Below, piece after piece: positions 17,724-25,926 of a DNA stretch of 64,000 bases. The DNA comes from Bacillota bacterium. GTDB lineage: Bacteria; Bacillota; Clostridia; Oscillospirales; Acutalibacteraceae. Numbering within the stretch: the stretch's first letter is position 1; each line of letters opens with the position of its first letter. Location: assembly GCA_023458755.1 (NCBI GenBank), contig JAEWYE010000076.1, positions 183,589 through 247,588 of the forward strand, given 5' to 3'. Position numbers and translations under genes: made by a program. The notes below the pieces were generated by a model. It was not told where the DNA came from and did no database searches. It was given only the letters and a program-made list of their open reading frames with translations.

Positions 17724-17772
17724 AAAGGGTTCTTCTGTACTGGCTACTGCCGCAGAAGAACCCTTTCTTTGT
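17724..17772 (+). terminator. Terminator of the aro operon
   Basis: A perfect 14-bp stem, AAAGGGTTCTTCTG at 17724-17737 and CAGAAGAACCCTTT at 17753-17766, followed by CTTTG. It begins 20 bases after the pheA stop. Confidence 0.85.
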
Positions 17773-17908
17773 GAAATTTTGAACAAATTTTCCAACCGAT
17801 AGCATATATGAATGCTGTTGGACACTATATATTACCATTCCCTATTCTAATCTCCATCGCAATCACCTGAACAAGACAGATTCATACAGTTTTTGAAAGG
17901 GTGACAAC

Positions 17909-18511
17909 ATGAAGAAAACAACAATTTTTATGGTGCTGTTCGGCGTTTTTTCCCTGTGTCTGCTGGCATTCAGCAGCGAAAGCTCGGAATACCCGAGGCA
18001 CCGCTGTTCTTCCATTCGTGAAGTATCCGCCCGAATCGGTTTTCCCATTGCGGTGCCGGATTTTTTGAGCGACTTGGACGGCAGGCAATACCGTATCAAG
18101 TACTATGCAACGGCAGTGCCGTCTGAAAAAAGCATTATAAGAACCGGATATTCCATCCTTGTCAAATATATTGGCTCCGAACAAAAAACATTCCGGCAAA
18201 TGGAATTCCGAGGAATTGATTTGTCAAAATCCGGCACTTCCAGTGAAGATTTGACCGCGGAAAGCGATACCTGTACGATTCCGGTCACTACAATTTTGAA
18301 TTGCGGAAAAGAGTTGACTTACTCCGCATATAATTTAATTTCTTACGCGTCCCAACACGAAAGTCCTTATTTCCAAACCTTTTATGTGTACTGTATGAGC
18401 GGAAACATTCGGTATTCCATTACCTTTTCCGATTTTGCTTTGCCGACCGACAAACACACAGCAGAAATCTGTTTGGAGCAGGCAAAGACATACTTTCGCC
18501 AATATCTGTAA
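17909..18511 (+). CDS. Exported protein of unknown function
   Basis: 200 residues. Residues 1-22 (MKKTTIFMVLFGVFSLCLLA) look like a signal peptide or single membrane anchor; there is no clear lipobox, although Cys17 lies in the hydrophobic part. The remainder is polar with four further Cys residues (33, 118, 128, 157 approximately), which could form disulfides outside the cell. The segment ARIGFPIAVPDFL resembles short beta-rich extracytoplasmic domains found in Clostridia, but I do not recognise the family. ATG at 17909 follows AAAGGGTG. It is monocistronic, with a bidirectional terminator after it. Confidence 0.7.
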   Translation: MKKTTIFMVLFGVFSLCLLAFSSESSEYPRHRCSSIREVSARIGFPIAVPDFLSDLDGRQYRIKYYATAVPSEKSIIRTGYSILVKYIGSEQKTFRQMEFRGIDLSKSGTSSEDLTAESDTCTIPVTTILNCGKELTYSAYNLISYASQHESPYFQTFYVYCMSGNIRYSITFSDFALPTDKHTAEICLEQAKTYFRQYL

Positions 18512-18518
18512 GCACAGC

Positions 18519-18555
18519 AAAGGCCCGGATTGACTCTGTTTCAATCCGGGCCTTT
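18519..18555. terminator. Bidirectional terminator between convergent genes
   Basis: A perfect 15-bp stem, 18519-18533 with 18541-18555 (AAAGGCCCGGATTGA and complement), and a 7-base loop. It serves the exported-protein gene on the plus strand and prmA on the minus strand. Confidence 0.88.
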
Positions 18556-18568
18556 ATTCTCATTTAAG

Positions 18569-19486
18569 CTATTTCAAAGTTGCCGCCAGCGCTACCCAGC
18601 CTTTTTCGGTTTTACGGTCAATGATGTGAAATTTCTTCTCCACCACATCCAGCACATCCTGTTCACGCGTATCAATGATACCGCTCATGATGTAAACCGT
18701 ATCACGGTGCATATAGCGTTCCACGTCACTTGTGAGCATGATGATGACATCCGCAACAATATTGGCGACGACAATATGGAACGGGCCGCTCACCTTCTCG
18801 GTGAGGTTGCCGCAAATCCCGGTGAATTTATCTTCCACATGGTTGATTTTTGCGTTCTCCACGGCGGTTTTTACCGCCAGCTCGTCAATATCCACGCCTA
18901 CCGCGGACTGCGCGCCAAGCAGAAGTGCCGCCACAGACAGGATTCCGCTGCCGCAGCCGATATCCAGCACTTCCATGCCGGGCTTAACATACTGTTCCAA
19001 AAGCTCCATGCAAAGGCGGGTGGTCTCATGCGTACCGGTACCGAACGCAAGTCCCGGCTCCAGATGGAGTACCTTCCGGTCGCCCGCTTCATATTCGTTC
19101 TCCCAGGTTGGGCGGATAAGCAATTGTTTGCCGACCTTAATCGGCTTAAAATATTTTTTCCAGTTGTTGATCCAATCTTCCATGACACATGGCGCAGTAG
19201 TAATTTCGTACCGGATACCCTCGGCGTGATAGCGCTCGCTTAAAAACGCGATTGCCTCGGCGGGGCTTTCCTCGGGACTGATGTAAACGTGCACCAACGC
19301 TTTGGTGCGATCCTTTTTGAGCAGTTCCTCGTCAATCAGGTCAATGTGGGCAATCTCCCACGCCTCCTGCTCCAAATGGGAATAATCTTCAATATAAATG
19401 CCGTAGGGCACCACCATTTGAGCAATGTCGCCCGCCTTGTCCACGTCTGCCGCGTCAACGGTGATTGCTACTTCCATCCAGTCCAT
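18569..19486 (-). CDS. prmA: Ribosomal protein L11 methyltransferase
   Basis: SAM-dependent methyltransferase that trimethylates ribosomal protein L11. An N-terminal substrate-recognition domain precedes the conserved GTGTHETT motif and the SAM-binding VLDIGCGSGILSVAAL; a NIVADVI motif stands in place of the catalytic NPPY-like loop, as usual in PrmA. 305 residues. ATG at 19486 after GGAGG. It lies 28 bases downstream of the DUF2087 gene, so probably co-transcribed. Confidence 0.93.
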   Translation of the reverse strand: MDWMEVAITVDAADVDKAGDIAQMVVPYGIYIEDYSHLEQEAWEIAHIDLIDEELLKKDRTKALVHVYISPEESPAEAIAFLSERYHAEGIRYEITTAPCVMEDWINNWKKYFKPIKVGKQLLIRPTWENEYEAGDRKVLHLEPGLAFGTGTHETTRLCMELLEQYVKPGMEVLDIGCGSGILSVAALLLGAQSAVGVDIDELAVKTAVENAKINHVEDKFTGICGNLTEKVSGPFHIVVANIVADVIIMLTSDVERYMHRDTVYIMSGIIDTREQDVLDVVEKKFHIIDRKTEKGWVALAATLK

Positions 19487-19514
19487 AGTACCTCCAAATT
19501 ATAAAGTATGTATC

Positions 19515-19805
19515 TTATTTCAACCAGTAAGCACTGCCGTCGCTTTTGCGCTCCATGTAGCCGAGTTCAATCAAATTGCGGCGCAAGGTGGAATAATCCT
19601 CCGGATAAATCGGCTTTAAAATGCCGTTGACTTCCATTTCGGTATAGGTCTTTCCCTTTTCAAACTGGGAAGCGATTTTCTTGATAACGACTTCTTTTTT
19701 CTTCGCTTTGGATGTGAGCACCTTTAATTTCAAAGGTTCCAGCGAGCTAAACATGCTCTTGATTATTTTTTCTTCCTCTTCCGGTGTAATATCCAGTGTT
19801 TCCAA
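19515..19805 (-). CDS. DUF2087-domain protein
   Basis: A 96-residue protein whose C-terminal half (KGKTYTEMEVNGILKPIYPEDYSTLRRNLIELGYMERKSDGSAYW has its core at about residues 50-95) matches the DUF2087 pattern. This winged-helix-like domain is often fused to or placed near regulators. The N-terminal 45 residues are rich in Lys and Glu. A TTG at 19805, 8 bases after GGAGG, is a better start than the TTG at 19820, which contains that site. No catalytic residues are evident; a regulatory role is possible but unproven. Confidence 0.72.
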   Translation of the reverse strand: METLDITPEEEEKIIKSMFSSLEPLKLKVLTSKAKKKEVVIKKIASQFEKGKTYTEMEVNGILKPIYPEDYSTLRRNLIELGYMERKSDGSAYWLK

Positions 19806-20106
19806 TTTTATGGCCTCCAATTATGAATTTCCTGTAATAACGTAACTGACTGAATAAAATTGTACAAGCGTTATTCTGAAAAGTCAAGTGTGTATACATG
19901 AAGCCGGATTCTTCGCATCCCCTTCCCTTATTGGACAAGTTATGGTATGATTGATCCATCAAAATAGTAACGTAATCTATAAATTTTGAAAAGAATATGG
20001 AATGAAAAATCTTTATGAAAGCACATATCACAGACTTTTTGCTTGAATTTATTCTATATTTTGAATCAAAATAAGAATGCATCATAAGAGAAGGGACGGA
20101 GTTTTC

Positions 20107-21357
20107 ATGCAATCTTTTATCGAATTATACAATCGGCTGACGAAAGCCGCGATTGCAAACAAAACCGAAGAGGAACTGAAAGAAATACACAAGCTTGATT
20201 TTGACACCCATCAATTAGACTGTCTGCTTCATCCCGAACAGTTTGCCCCGGTTTGGAATATTGGAAATTGTGACTGTTCCACCGAAGAACAGGCCGCCTG
20301 TGCCGGAAGGTGCTTATTTGACGCCATCAGCCGGGACGAAAGCGGAAAGGTAACCATAAACAAAGATCTGTGCGTCGGGTGCAACGCCTGCGTGGAAGCC
20401 TGTAAAGCAAAAAAGCTGGTGGACAGCAAAGATATTCTGCCTACACTGGAAGACATACACAGCGGGAAAGGCCCGGTTTACGCCATGATTGCGCCCGCCT
20501 TTATCAGTCAGTTCAGCGACAAGGTCACGCCGGGCAAGCTGCGCAGCGCTTTTAAGCAGCTGGGGTTTGCCGGCATGGTTGAGGTTGCGCTTTTCGCGGA
20601 TATTCTCACGCTGAAAGAAGCGTTGGAATTTGACCGAACCATTCAGCATGAGAATGACTTTTTGCTGACAAGCTGCTGCTGCCCTATGTGGATTGCTATG
20701 ATACGCCGCGTGTACCATCAATTCATGCCCCATGTGCCGGCCGCGGTTTCCCCCATGGTTGCCTGCGGGCGTTCCATCAAGCTGCTGGAGCCAAACGCCA
20801 TTACCGTTTTTATCGGCCCGTGCATCGCAAAAAAAGCAGAAGCACGTGAACCGGACATTGCAGATTCAACCGACCATGTTCTCACTTTTCAGGAAATTCG
20901 GGATATTTTTGATTTTGCCGGAATTGACCCCTCTGAGCTGGAGGACGACGCACGTGAGCATTCCTCCAGAGCGGGCAGAATTTACGCCCGAACCGGCGGC
21001 GTGAGCGAAGCGGTGGAAAGCACGGTAAAACGGCTGAATCCAAACCGTCCGATTGCGGTTCGCACCCAACAGGCAAACGGAATTCCTGCCTGCAAAGAAA
21101 TGCTGAACGCCCTGAAAGAGGGCAACATTACCGCCAATTTTTTGGAGGGTATGGGCTGTGTCGGCGGTTGTGTCGGCGGACCGAAGGCAATTTTAAACCG
21201 TGAAGAAGGCAGAGTGAACGTGAATGCATACGGCGGACAAGCAGCTTACGAAACACCGATTGACAACCCGTATGTGATTGAACTGCTGCACCGTCTCGGT
21301 TTGGACACCGTAGAGAGCCTGCTGGAAAAAAGCGACATTTTCACACGGCAATTTTAA
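20107..21357 (+). CDS. Group B-type [FeFe] hydrogenase with modified H-cluster motifs
   Basis: A 416-residue iron hydrogenase. It has a ferredoxin-like CVGCNACVEAC site at about residues 87-97, an extra Cys group upstream (NCDCS, CAGRC), then the H-cluster domain. The three signature loops differ from standard HydA: TSCCCPMW with an extra Cys instead of TSCCPxW, IGPCIAKK instead of MPCxxKK, and GMGCVGGCVGGP instead of MACxxGCxxGGGQP. This set matches the group B hydrogenases exemplified by Clostridium pasteurianum CpIII, whose physiological role is unsettled. The ATG at 20107 has GGGACGGAG upstream. No maturation genes (hydE, hydF, hydG) are present in the window. It is monocistronic and followed by a terminator. 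Confidence 0.85.
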   Translation: MQSFIELYNRLTKAAIANKTEEELKEIHKLDFDTHQLDCLLHPEQFAPVWNIGNCDCSTEEQAACAGRCLFDAISRDESGKVTINKDLCVGCNACVEACKAKKLVDSKDILPTLEDIHSGKGPVYAMIAPAFISQFSDKVTPGKLRSAFKQLGFAGMVEVALFADILTLKEALEFDRTIQHENDFLLTSCCCPMWIAMIRRVYHQFMPHVPAAVSPMVACGRSIKLLEPNAITVFIGPCIAKKAEAREPDIADSTDHVLTFQEIRDIFDFAGIDPSELEDDAREHSSRAGRIYARTGGVSEAVESTVKRLNPNRPIAVRTQQANGIPACKEMLNALKEGNITANFLEGMGCVGGCVGGPKAILNREEGRVNVNAYGGQAAYETPIDNPYVIELLHRLGLDTVESLLEKSDIFTRQF

Positions 21358-21392
21358 ACTCTTTACAGACCTTATACGAAATTCTTTAATAT

Positions 21393-21430
21393 AAAAAGCA
21401 GGAATACCCGCCGCGGTATTCCTGCTTTTT
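21393..21430. terminator. Bidirectional terminator after the group B hydrogenase
   Basis: A perfect 16-bp stem, 21393-21408 with 21415-21430 (AAAAAGCAGGAATACC and its complement), with T runs in both directions. It separates the hydrogenase from the convergent comFB-like gene. Confidence 0.9.
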
Positions 21431-21456
21431 TATGTTTGAAAACGAATCCTATAATA

Positions 21457-21930
21457 TCAATGCCTTGGGTGAGCGCGTACTGCCAAAACTGCCTGAATCA
21501 TTGCGGCAATTACCTGTGCGTTGAGCTGCGGGCTTAAATCCGGCGTAGGCTGTCCTTCCACCAGAACCATGTACTTGGGCGGAAGCTTATTGAGCGACAT
21601 AGCGACAATATCTTTTTTGCACCGGTCACATTTGCAGCACTGCATACGCGAAAGCACCGAATCCAGCTTTTCCAGAACAACACTTTCCATAGTGTTCACC
21701 AGTATGGTGGCCTGTGTATCCATAAACGGCACACCGACCTCGCGGCGCACGATCGTTTTATGCTGGTTCAGCGGTTCTTCCGCCATGGTACGTGCCGTTG
21801 TCTGTACATACGAGGTGGAAGGCTCTTCCGGCTTCGCGTCCTGTGAAGCTGTTTTAGCCGTCTTGGGGCTGGACGGCATAAGCTTTTTATACATCAGCTC
21901 TTTATCGATTTCCTTTTTTGTCCTTGCCAC
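21457..21930 (-). CDS. ComFB-family late-competence-type protein
   Basis: 157 residues. The N-terminal 60 are Lys/Thr/Glu-rich and probably disordered. The C-terminal domain has the ComFB pattern: CCKCDRCKKDIVAMSLNKLPP followed by KYMV, where four Cys residues likely bind a metal. ComFB lies in the comF operon of Bacillus, but its biochemical role is poorly defined; relatives in cyanobacteria bind cyclic dinucleotides. A GTG start at 21930 is used. It lies 6 bases after the ParA-like gene, so the two form one transcript. Confidence 0.8.
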   Translation of the reverse strand: MARTKKEIDKELMYKKLMPSSPKTAKTASQDAKPEEPSTSYVQTTARTMAEEPLNQHKTIVRREVGVPFMDTQATILVNTMESVVLEKLDSVLSRMQCCKCDRCKKDIVAMSLNKLPPKYMVLVEGQPTPDLSPQLNAQVIAAMIQAVLAVRAHPRH

Positions 21931-21936
21931 AGCTGA

Positions 21937-22704
21937 CTATACCCCCTTTTTCAAAAGTTCATTCACAAACTGCAAATAATCCTTTGCGCTGTTGTTCTTG
22001 GGCGCATAATCCAAAATATTCTGTTGGACGGATTGAGCTTCGCTGATGGTAACGCTGTTGCGAATGTAGCTGTCAAAAAGCTTAATATTCAAATCCTGCG
22101 CAATGAGTTCGGCTGTTCCGCGAATTTCACGGCTTAAAAGTGTGCGCGGATTAAATTTCGTCAAAAGGATTCCGGCAATTGTCAGGTTCGGATTGCAGTA
22201 CTTTTTTACACGCTCCACCGTTTCGTAAAGCTGCGCGATACCCTGCAAACTGAAAATATCGGAAAGCATCGGTACAATAATCGTATCCGAAGCTGTAAAC
22301 GCATTGATGGTAAGGATGCCGAGCGCTGGCGGTGTGTCGAAAAGAATATAATCATAGTTATCCAGAATCGGTTTAACGGCCTCTTTCAGCAAAAATTCAC
22401 GGCCTGTATTGGTAAATTCCAATTCGATACCGCTGAGCAGGATACTTGAAATAATCACATCCGCTGTCTCCGCTTTTTGAATGGCAAACTGAATTTTTGT
22501 ATCGCCTTTCAACACATCGTAAATCGAAGCGCTGGTTTCCGTATCCGCACCGACACTGAACCCCAGATTGCCCTGCGGATCCAAATCGATAATCAGCACG
22601 CGAAAGCCTTTTCTCTTCAGCCCCGCCGCCAAATTACAGGTAGTGGTCGTTTTGCCGACACCGCCTTTTTGATTGGAAACCGAAATCACTTTTCCCATTC
22701 TCAT
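21937..22704 (-). CDS. ParA/Soj-family ATPase
   Basis: A 255-residue P-loop ATPase of the ParA/MinD superfamily. It has the deviant Walker A KGGVGKTTTTCNLA near the N terminus, IIDLDPQGN as A'-motif, and DTPPALGILTINA as Walker B. The start at 22704 (ATGAGAATGGGA) has AAGGA 8 bases upstream; a longer frame to 22860 is open but starts in non-conserved sequence. No ParB-like gene or parS-type site was noticed nearby. The partner downstream is a ComFB-family protein, so the ATPase may position or regulate something other than the chromosome. Chromosomal Soj remains possible. Confidence 0.87.
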   Translation of the reverse strand: MRMGKVISVSNQKGGVGKTTTTCNLAAGLKRKGFRVLIIDLDPQGNLGFSVGADTETSASIYDVLKGDTKIQFAIQKAETADVIISSILLSGIELEFTNTGREFLLKEAVKPILDNYDYILFDTPPALGILTINAFTASDTIIVPMLSDIFSLQGIAQLYETVERVKKYCNPNLTIAGILLTKFNPRTLLSREIRGTAELIAQDLNIKLFDSYIRNSVTISEAQSVQQNILDYAPKNNSAKDYLQFVNELLKKGV

Positions 22705-22936
22705 GACCATCCTTTCGCTGTTCGCTCTTTTCCCAAAGGCCGCCGCAAAAATTATAACAGACCAATTATACATTTTTTTAAGGGATTTGACAATGTTTTT
22801 GCTTTTGGTTCTTAAAGATACATCGAGTCGGAAATGCCGTAAAGATAAAATTTTGGTCAAATCCCAAATACCGAATTATTTAGCAGGCATTATAGAAAAA
22901 GTAAAAACACAATCTATATAATTTTTTCACCGCTGT

Positions 22937-22965
22937 GTTTATATATTCTGATTCCACGCATAATA
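22937..22965 (+). promoter_or_regulatory. Possible forespore (sigma-G-like) promoter of the germination operon
   Basis: GTTTA at 22937-22941, a 17-base spacer, and CATAATA at 22959-22965. The latter fits the sigma-G -10 consensus (CATnnTA), and the -35 matches four of five positions. Germinant-receptor operons are normally sigma-G dependent. The first gene begins about 50 bases downstream. Confidence 0.4.
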
Positions 22966-23017
22966 AGCAAATCGTGGCAGATATTAACTTTGAGACAGAG
23001 AAACTGCAGGAAAAAGG

Positions 23018-24541
23018 ATGGTTTGTATGGACAAGAATAACACAGAAAAAGCCGAAAACGAATCCGGTAAACAGAATCCTTTATCCACAAAGATAAAGGA
23101 AAACATTCAGTTACTCAAAGATACCTTCAAAGATTGCGGAACCCTTGTAACCCGTGATATTGAAAATCAAATAGATTCGTCTGTCAGTTTTTGCATCGTC
23201 TATTCCGACGGAATGGTCGACAACAAGCTGATGAACCAGGATATTATCCGCCCCCTTCTGCATTTCCGGTTTAACCGAAAATCCGGTGATTTGGTTGACA
23301 TAATTGCAAAACAGGTAACATTATCCGACAGCGTTGAACGGACTTCCGATATGGAAAAGATTGAGCAGGCAATTATTTACGGTGACTGCGTGCTGCTCAT
23401 AGACGGCTATGCGGAAGTTCTTCTTTTAAATACAAAAGGCTGGAATGTCCGATCGATCGCCGAGCCGGAAGACGAACGCGTACTTAGAGGCCCGCGCGAA
23501 GGCTTTACAGAAGCAATTATGGTAAACTTGTCCATGCTGCGCCGAAAGCTGCGAACCCCTGATTTAAAGATGGAATACCAGACTTTCGGTACACGGTCTA
23601 AAACAAAAGCCTGCATTTGCTATTTAGGAGGCCTGGTAAATCAGGATGTACTGACGGAACTGAAAAAGCGGCTGAAAAAGTTTTCCATTGACGGTACGCT
23701 GGATGTCAACTATATTTCGGAAATGATTCGGGATGCACCGGCTTCTCCGGTAAAAACGATTGGGAGCACCGAACGGCCGGATGTGGTCGCGGCAAAACTT
23801 TTGGAAGGCAGAGTGGCGCTGTTTTTAGATGGTACCCCTGTCGTTCTGACGATGCCGATGTTTTTCGTTGAAAACTTTCAAAGTGACGACGATTACTACC
23901 TGAGTTACTACTTTGCGTCCATCGGTCGTATTCTGCGGTTTATTGCGTTCTTTATCTCAACCAGTCTGCCGGCAATTTATGTGGCTTTGGTGACATTTCA
24001 TCAGGAAATGCTGCCTACCCCGCTTCTCGTAAGTATCTCAATGGCACGGCAGGGCGTCCCGTTTCCGACCGTTGTAGAAGCAGTCCTTATGATGGCAGTT
24101 TTTGAAGTCCTCAGAGAATCCGGTTCCCGAATGCCCTCCATGATGGGTCAGGCACTAAGTATCGTTGGCTCGCTGGTCATGGGGCAGGCCGCTGTGGAAG
24201 CGAGAATCGTAAGCGCCCCCATTATCATCATAGCGGCGGCATCCGGTATATCCGGACTGATGATTTCCAAACTGAAAGGCCCTATTATTCTGCTGCGTTT
24301 TATCTTCTTGATGAGCGCCGGCGTACTCGGGTTATACGGTTATATGTTTGCTGTTCTCGCCATGCTCATTCACCTTTACAATTTGAATTCATTCGGGATT
24401 CCGCTTATGAGTGACGCTACCGCCGCTGGCTTTCAGGATAATAAAGACCTTTATATTAGAGCGCCGTGGTGGTATATGAAAAAGCGCCCGAAATATCTGA
24501 CGGACAACAAAACAAGACTTACGACAAAGGATGACTCCTGA
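23018..24541 (+). CDS. Germinant receptor A subunit (GerA family)
   Basis: About 507 residues. A large hydrophilic N-terminal domain (to about residue 290, with FCIVYSDGMVDNKLMNQDIIRPLL) precedes a C-terminal membrane domain with several helices. Typical motifs include LPAIYVALVTFHQEMLPTPLL, PFPTVVEA and SIVGSLVMGQAAVEA. GerA-family proteins sit in the spore inner membrane and form the germinant-gated channel. ATG at 23018 and ATG at 23027 are both possible; the latter has AAGGA 8 bases upstream. It overlaps the C-subunit gene by one base. First gene of a seven-gene operon. Confidence 0.93.
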   Translation: MVCMDKNNTEKAENESGKQNPLSTKIKENIQLLKDTFKDCGTLVTRDIENQIDSSVSFCIVYSDGMVDNKLMNQDIIRPLLHFRFNRKSGDLVDIIAKQVTLSDSVERTSDMEKIEQAIIYGDCVLLIDGYAEVLLLNTKGWNVRSIAEPEDERVLRGPREGFTEAIMVNLSMLRRKLRTPDLKMEYQTFGTRSKTKACICYLGGLVNQDVLTELKKRLKKFSIDGTLDVNYISEMIRDAPASPVKTIGSTERPDVVAAKLLEGRVALFLDGTPVVLTMPMFFVENFQSDDDYYLSYYFASIGRILRFIAFFISTSLPAIYVALVTFHQEMLPTPLLVSISMARQGVPFPTVVEAVLMMAVFEVLRESGSRMPSMMGQALSIVGSLVMGQAAVEARIVSAPIIIIAAASGISGLMISKLKGPIILLRFIFLMSAGVLGLYGYMFAVLAMLIHLYNLNSFGIPLMSDATAAGFQDNKDLYIRAPWWYMKKRPKYLTDNKTRLTTKDDS

Positions 24542-25692
24542 TGAAAAAGATAAAAGCTATCTGTCTTTCCATGCTGGTTCTTTCCATGCTGTTTTTAACC
24601 GGATGCTGGAACTACCGCGAAGTGGACACATTAGGCATTGTTGCCGGTGTGGCAATTGACAAAGGCGAACAAGGCTTAAAATATCATGTCACATTTGAAG
24701 TGCTGGATCTGTCCGGGGGGTCAAAAAGTCCCGCAAAACCAAAGCTGATTGAAACCGAGGGTGATACGGTCTTTGACGCGGTTCGAAATGCCATCAAGTC
24801 CTCGGAAAAAAAGCTTTTTTTCAGTGACTGCAAAGTAGTCATCCTCAGCAGTGATTTGGCAGCAGAAGGAATCCAGCCGGTTTTGGACTGGTTTGCCCGT
24901 GATACGGAACCTAGACTCACTCTAAATCTTATGGTATCCAACGAAAAAACAGCAGAAGCTATTTTAGACAAAGAAAATTCAGGAGAAGATATTGCATCCT
25001 TTAAAATTGCAGATATGATTGATCACGATATTTCCTTCTTAGCGAAAAGCCCTAAGGTGGAATTGTATCAGGCATACAACAAACTGGAAGGAAAGGGAGT
25101 ATCCTTAGTTCTGCCTTCCATTAAAATTGATAAGAAAAAAACCGGTTCTTTTCTTGACCTTTCCGGTACTTCTGTATTTAAAAAAGACAAGTTAATTGGT
25201 TTTCTGGACAACGATGACTCGAAATTCTTTTTATTCGCAACAGGTAAGGTAAAAGGCGGGCTATTTTTGACGAAGGTGGATTCTGCCGATACCAATATCA
25301 GCCTTGAAATTTCGGGAAGTGAAACCAAAATAACCCCAGTCATGTCGAATGGTCAACTTTCTATGAAAATTGACATAAAGGTAAAAGCAGCCATGGGAGA
25401 AGACAATACCGGCGGCGGTAAACTGACCAAAGACGCAATTGAGGTTATTCAAAAAAGTGCTGAAAAGCAGTTAACGGAAGGTGTATCCGGTATTATTCAG
25501 CGCGTACAAAAGCAATATGACAGTGATATTTTTGGATTCGGTACGCTCGTTTACCAAACAGACCCGGTCTTTTGGCAAAAGGTAGAACCGGAATGGGATA
25601 AAATCTTCGCTTCATTAAAATGTGACGTAACCGCAAAGGTTGAAATTGAAAATACGGCCACAGCTAAAATAAAAGAAAAAGGCAGTGAGTAA
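24541..25692 (+). CDS. Germinant receptor C subunit lipoprotein (Ger(x)C family)
   Basis: A 383-residue lipoprotein with a signal peptide ending in the lipobox LTGC, so Cys22 would be lipidated. The mature protein begins CWNYREVDTLGIVAGVAIDK, the typical start of Ger(x)C proteins, and ends with the conserved region containing IIQRVQKQYDSDIFGFG. Lipidation is needed for receptor function in Bacillus spores. The ATG overlaps the A subunit stop (ATGA arrangement), giving translational coupling. Confidence 0.93.
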   Translation: MKKIKAICLSMLVLSMLFLTGCWNYREVDTLGIVAGVAIDKGEQGLKYHVTFEVLDLSGGSKSPAKPKLIETEGDTVFDAVRNAIKSSEKKLFFSDCKVVILSSDLAAEGIQPVLDWFARDTEPRLTLNLMVSNEKTAEAILDKENSGEDIASFKIADMIDHDISFLAKSPKVELYQAYNKLEGKGVSLVLPSIKIDKKKTGSFLDLSGTSVFKKDKLIGFLDNDDSKFFLFATGKVKGGLFLTKVDSADTNISLEISGSETKITPVMSNGQLSMKIDIKVKAAMGEDNTGGGKLTKDAIEVIQKSAEKQLTEGVSGIIQRVQKQYDSDIFGFGTLVYQTDPVFWQKVEPEWDKIFASLKCDVTAKVEIENTATAKIKEKGSE

Positions 25693-25697
25693 ACCAA

Positions 25698-25916
25698 GTG
25701 GAATACATTTTAATTTGTCTGCTGTTGTATGGAATCCTTATCGTAGCAGACATTATTCCATCCATTAAAAAGAAAGATAAAAAAACACTTTATGTCTCGA
25801 TTCCTATCTATGCAATCACTCTTGTTTTGAATATTCTGATTGGTCTGGGGGTTCAACTGCCCAGCCCGAATAAAGCAATTGAAAGTTTTCTCACATCTAT
25901 CTTTCAAATAAAATGA
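25698..25916 (+). CDS. Small two-helix membrane protein, germinant receptor D-like subunit
   Basis: 72 residues with two hydrophobic helices (about 3-20 and 30-50) separated by a very basic turn (KKKDKK). Small two-helix D subunits are encoded in several Bacillus ger operons and modulate germination; size, topology and operon position fit. GTG start at 25698, five bases after the C subunit gene. Sequence identity to known D subunits cannot be judged here. Confidence 0.65.
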   Translation: MEYILICLLLYGILIVADIIPSIKKKDKKTLYVSIPIYAITLVLNILIGLGVQLPSPNKAIESFLTSIFQIK

Positions 25917-25926
25917 GGGATATGAA

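Noticed and set aside
18530..19243. 237-codon plus-strand frame
   Set aside because: Antisense to prmA and begins inside the bidirectional terminator.
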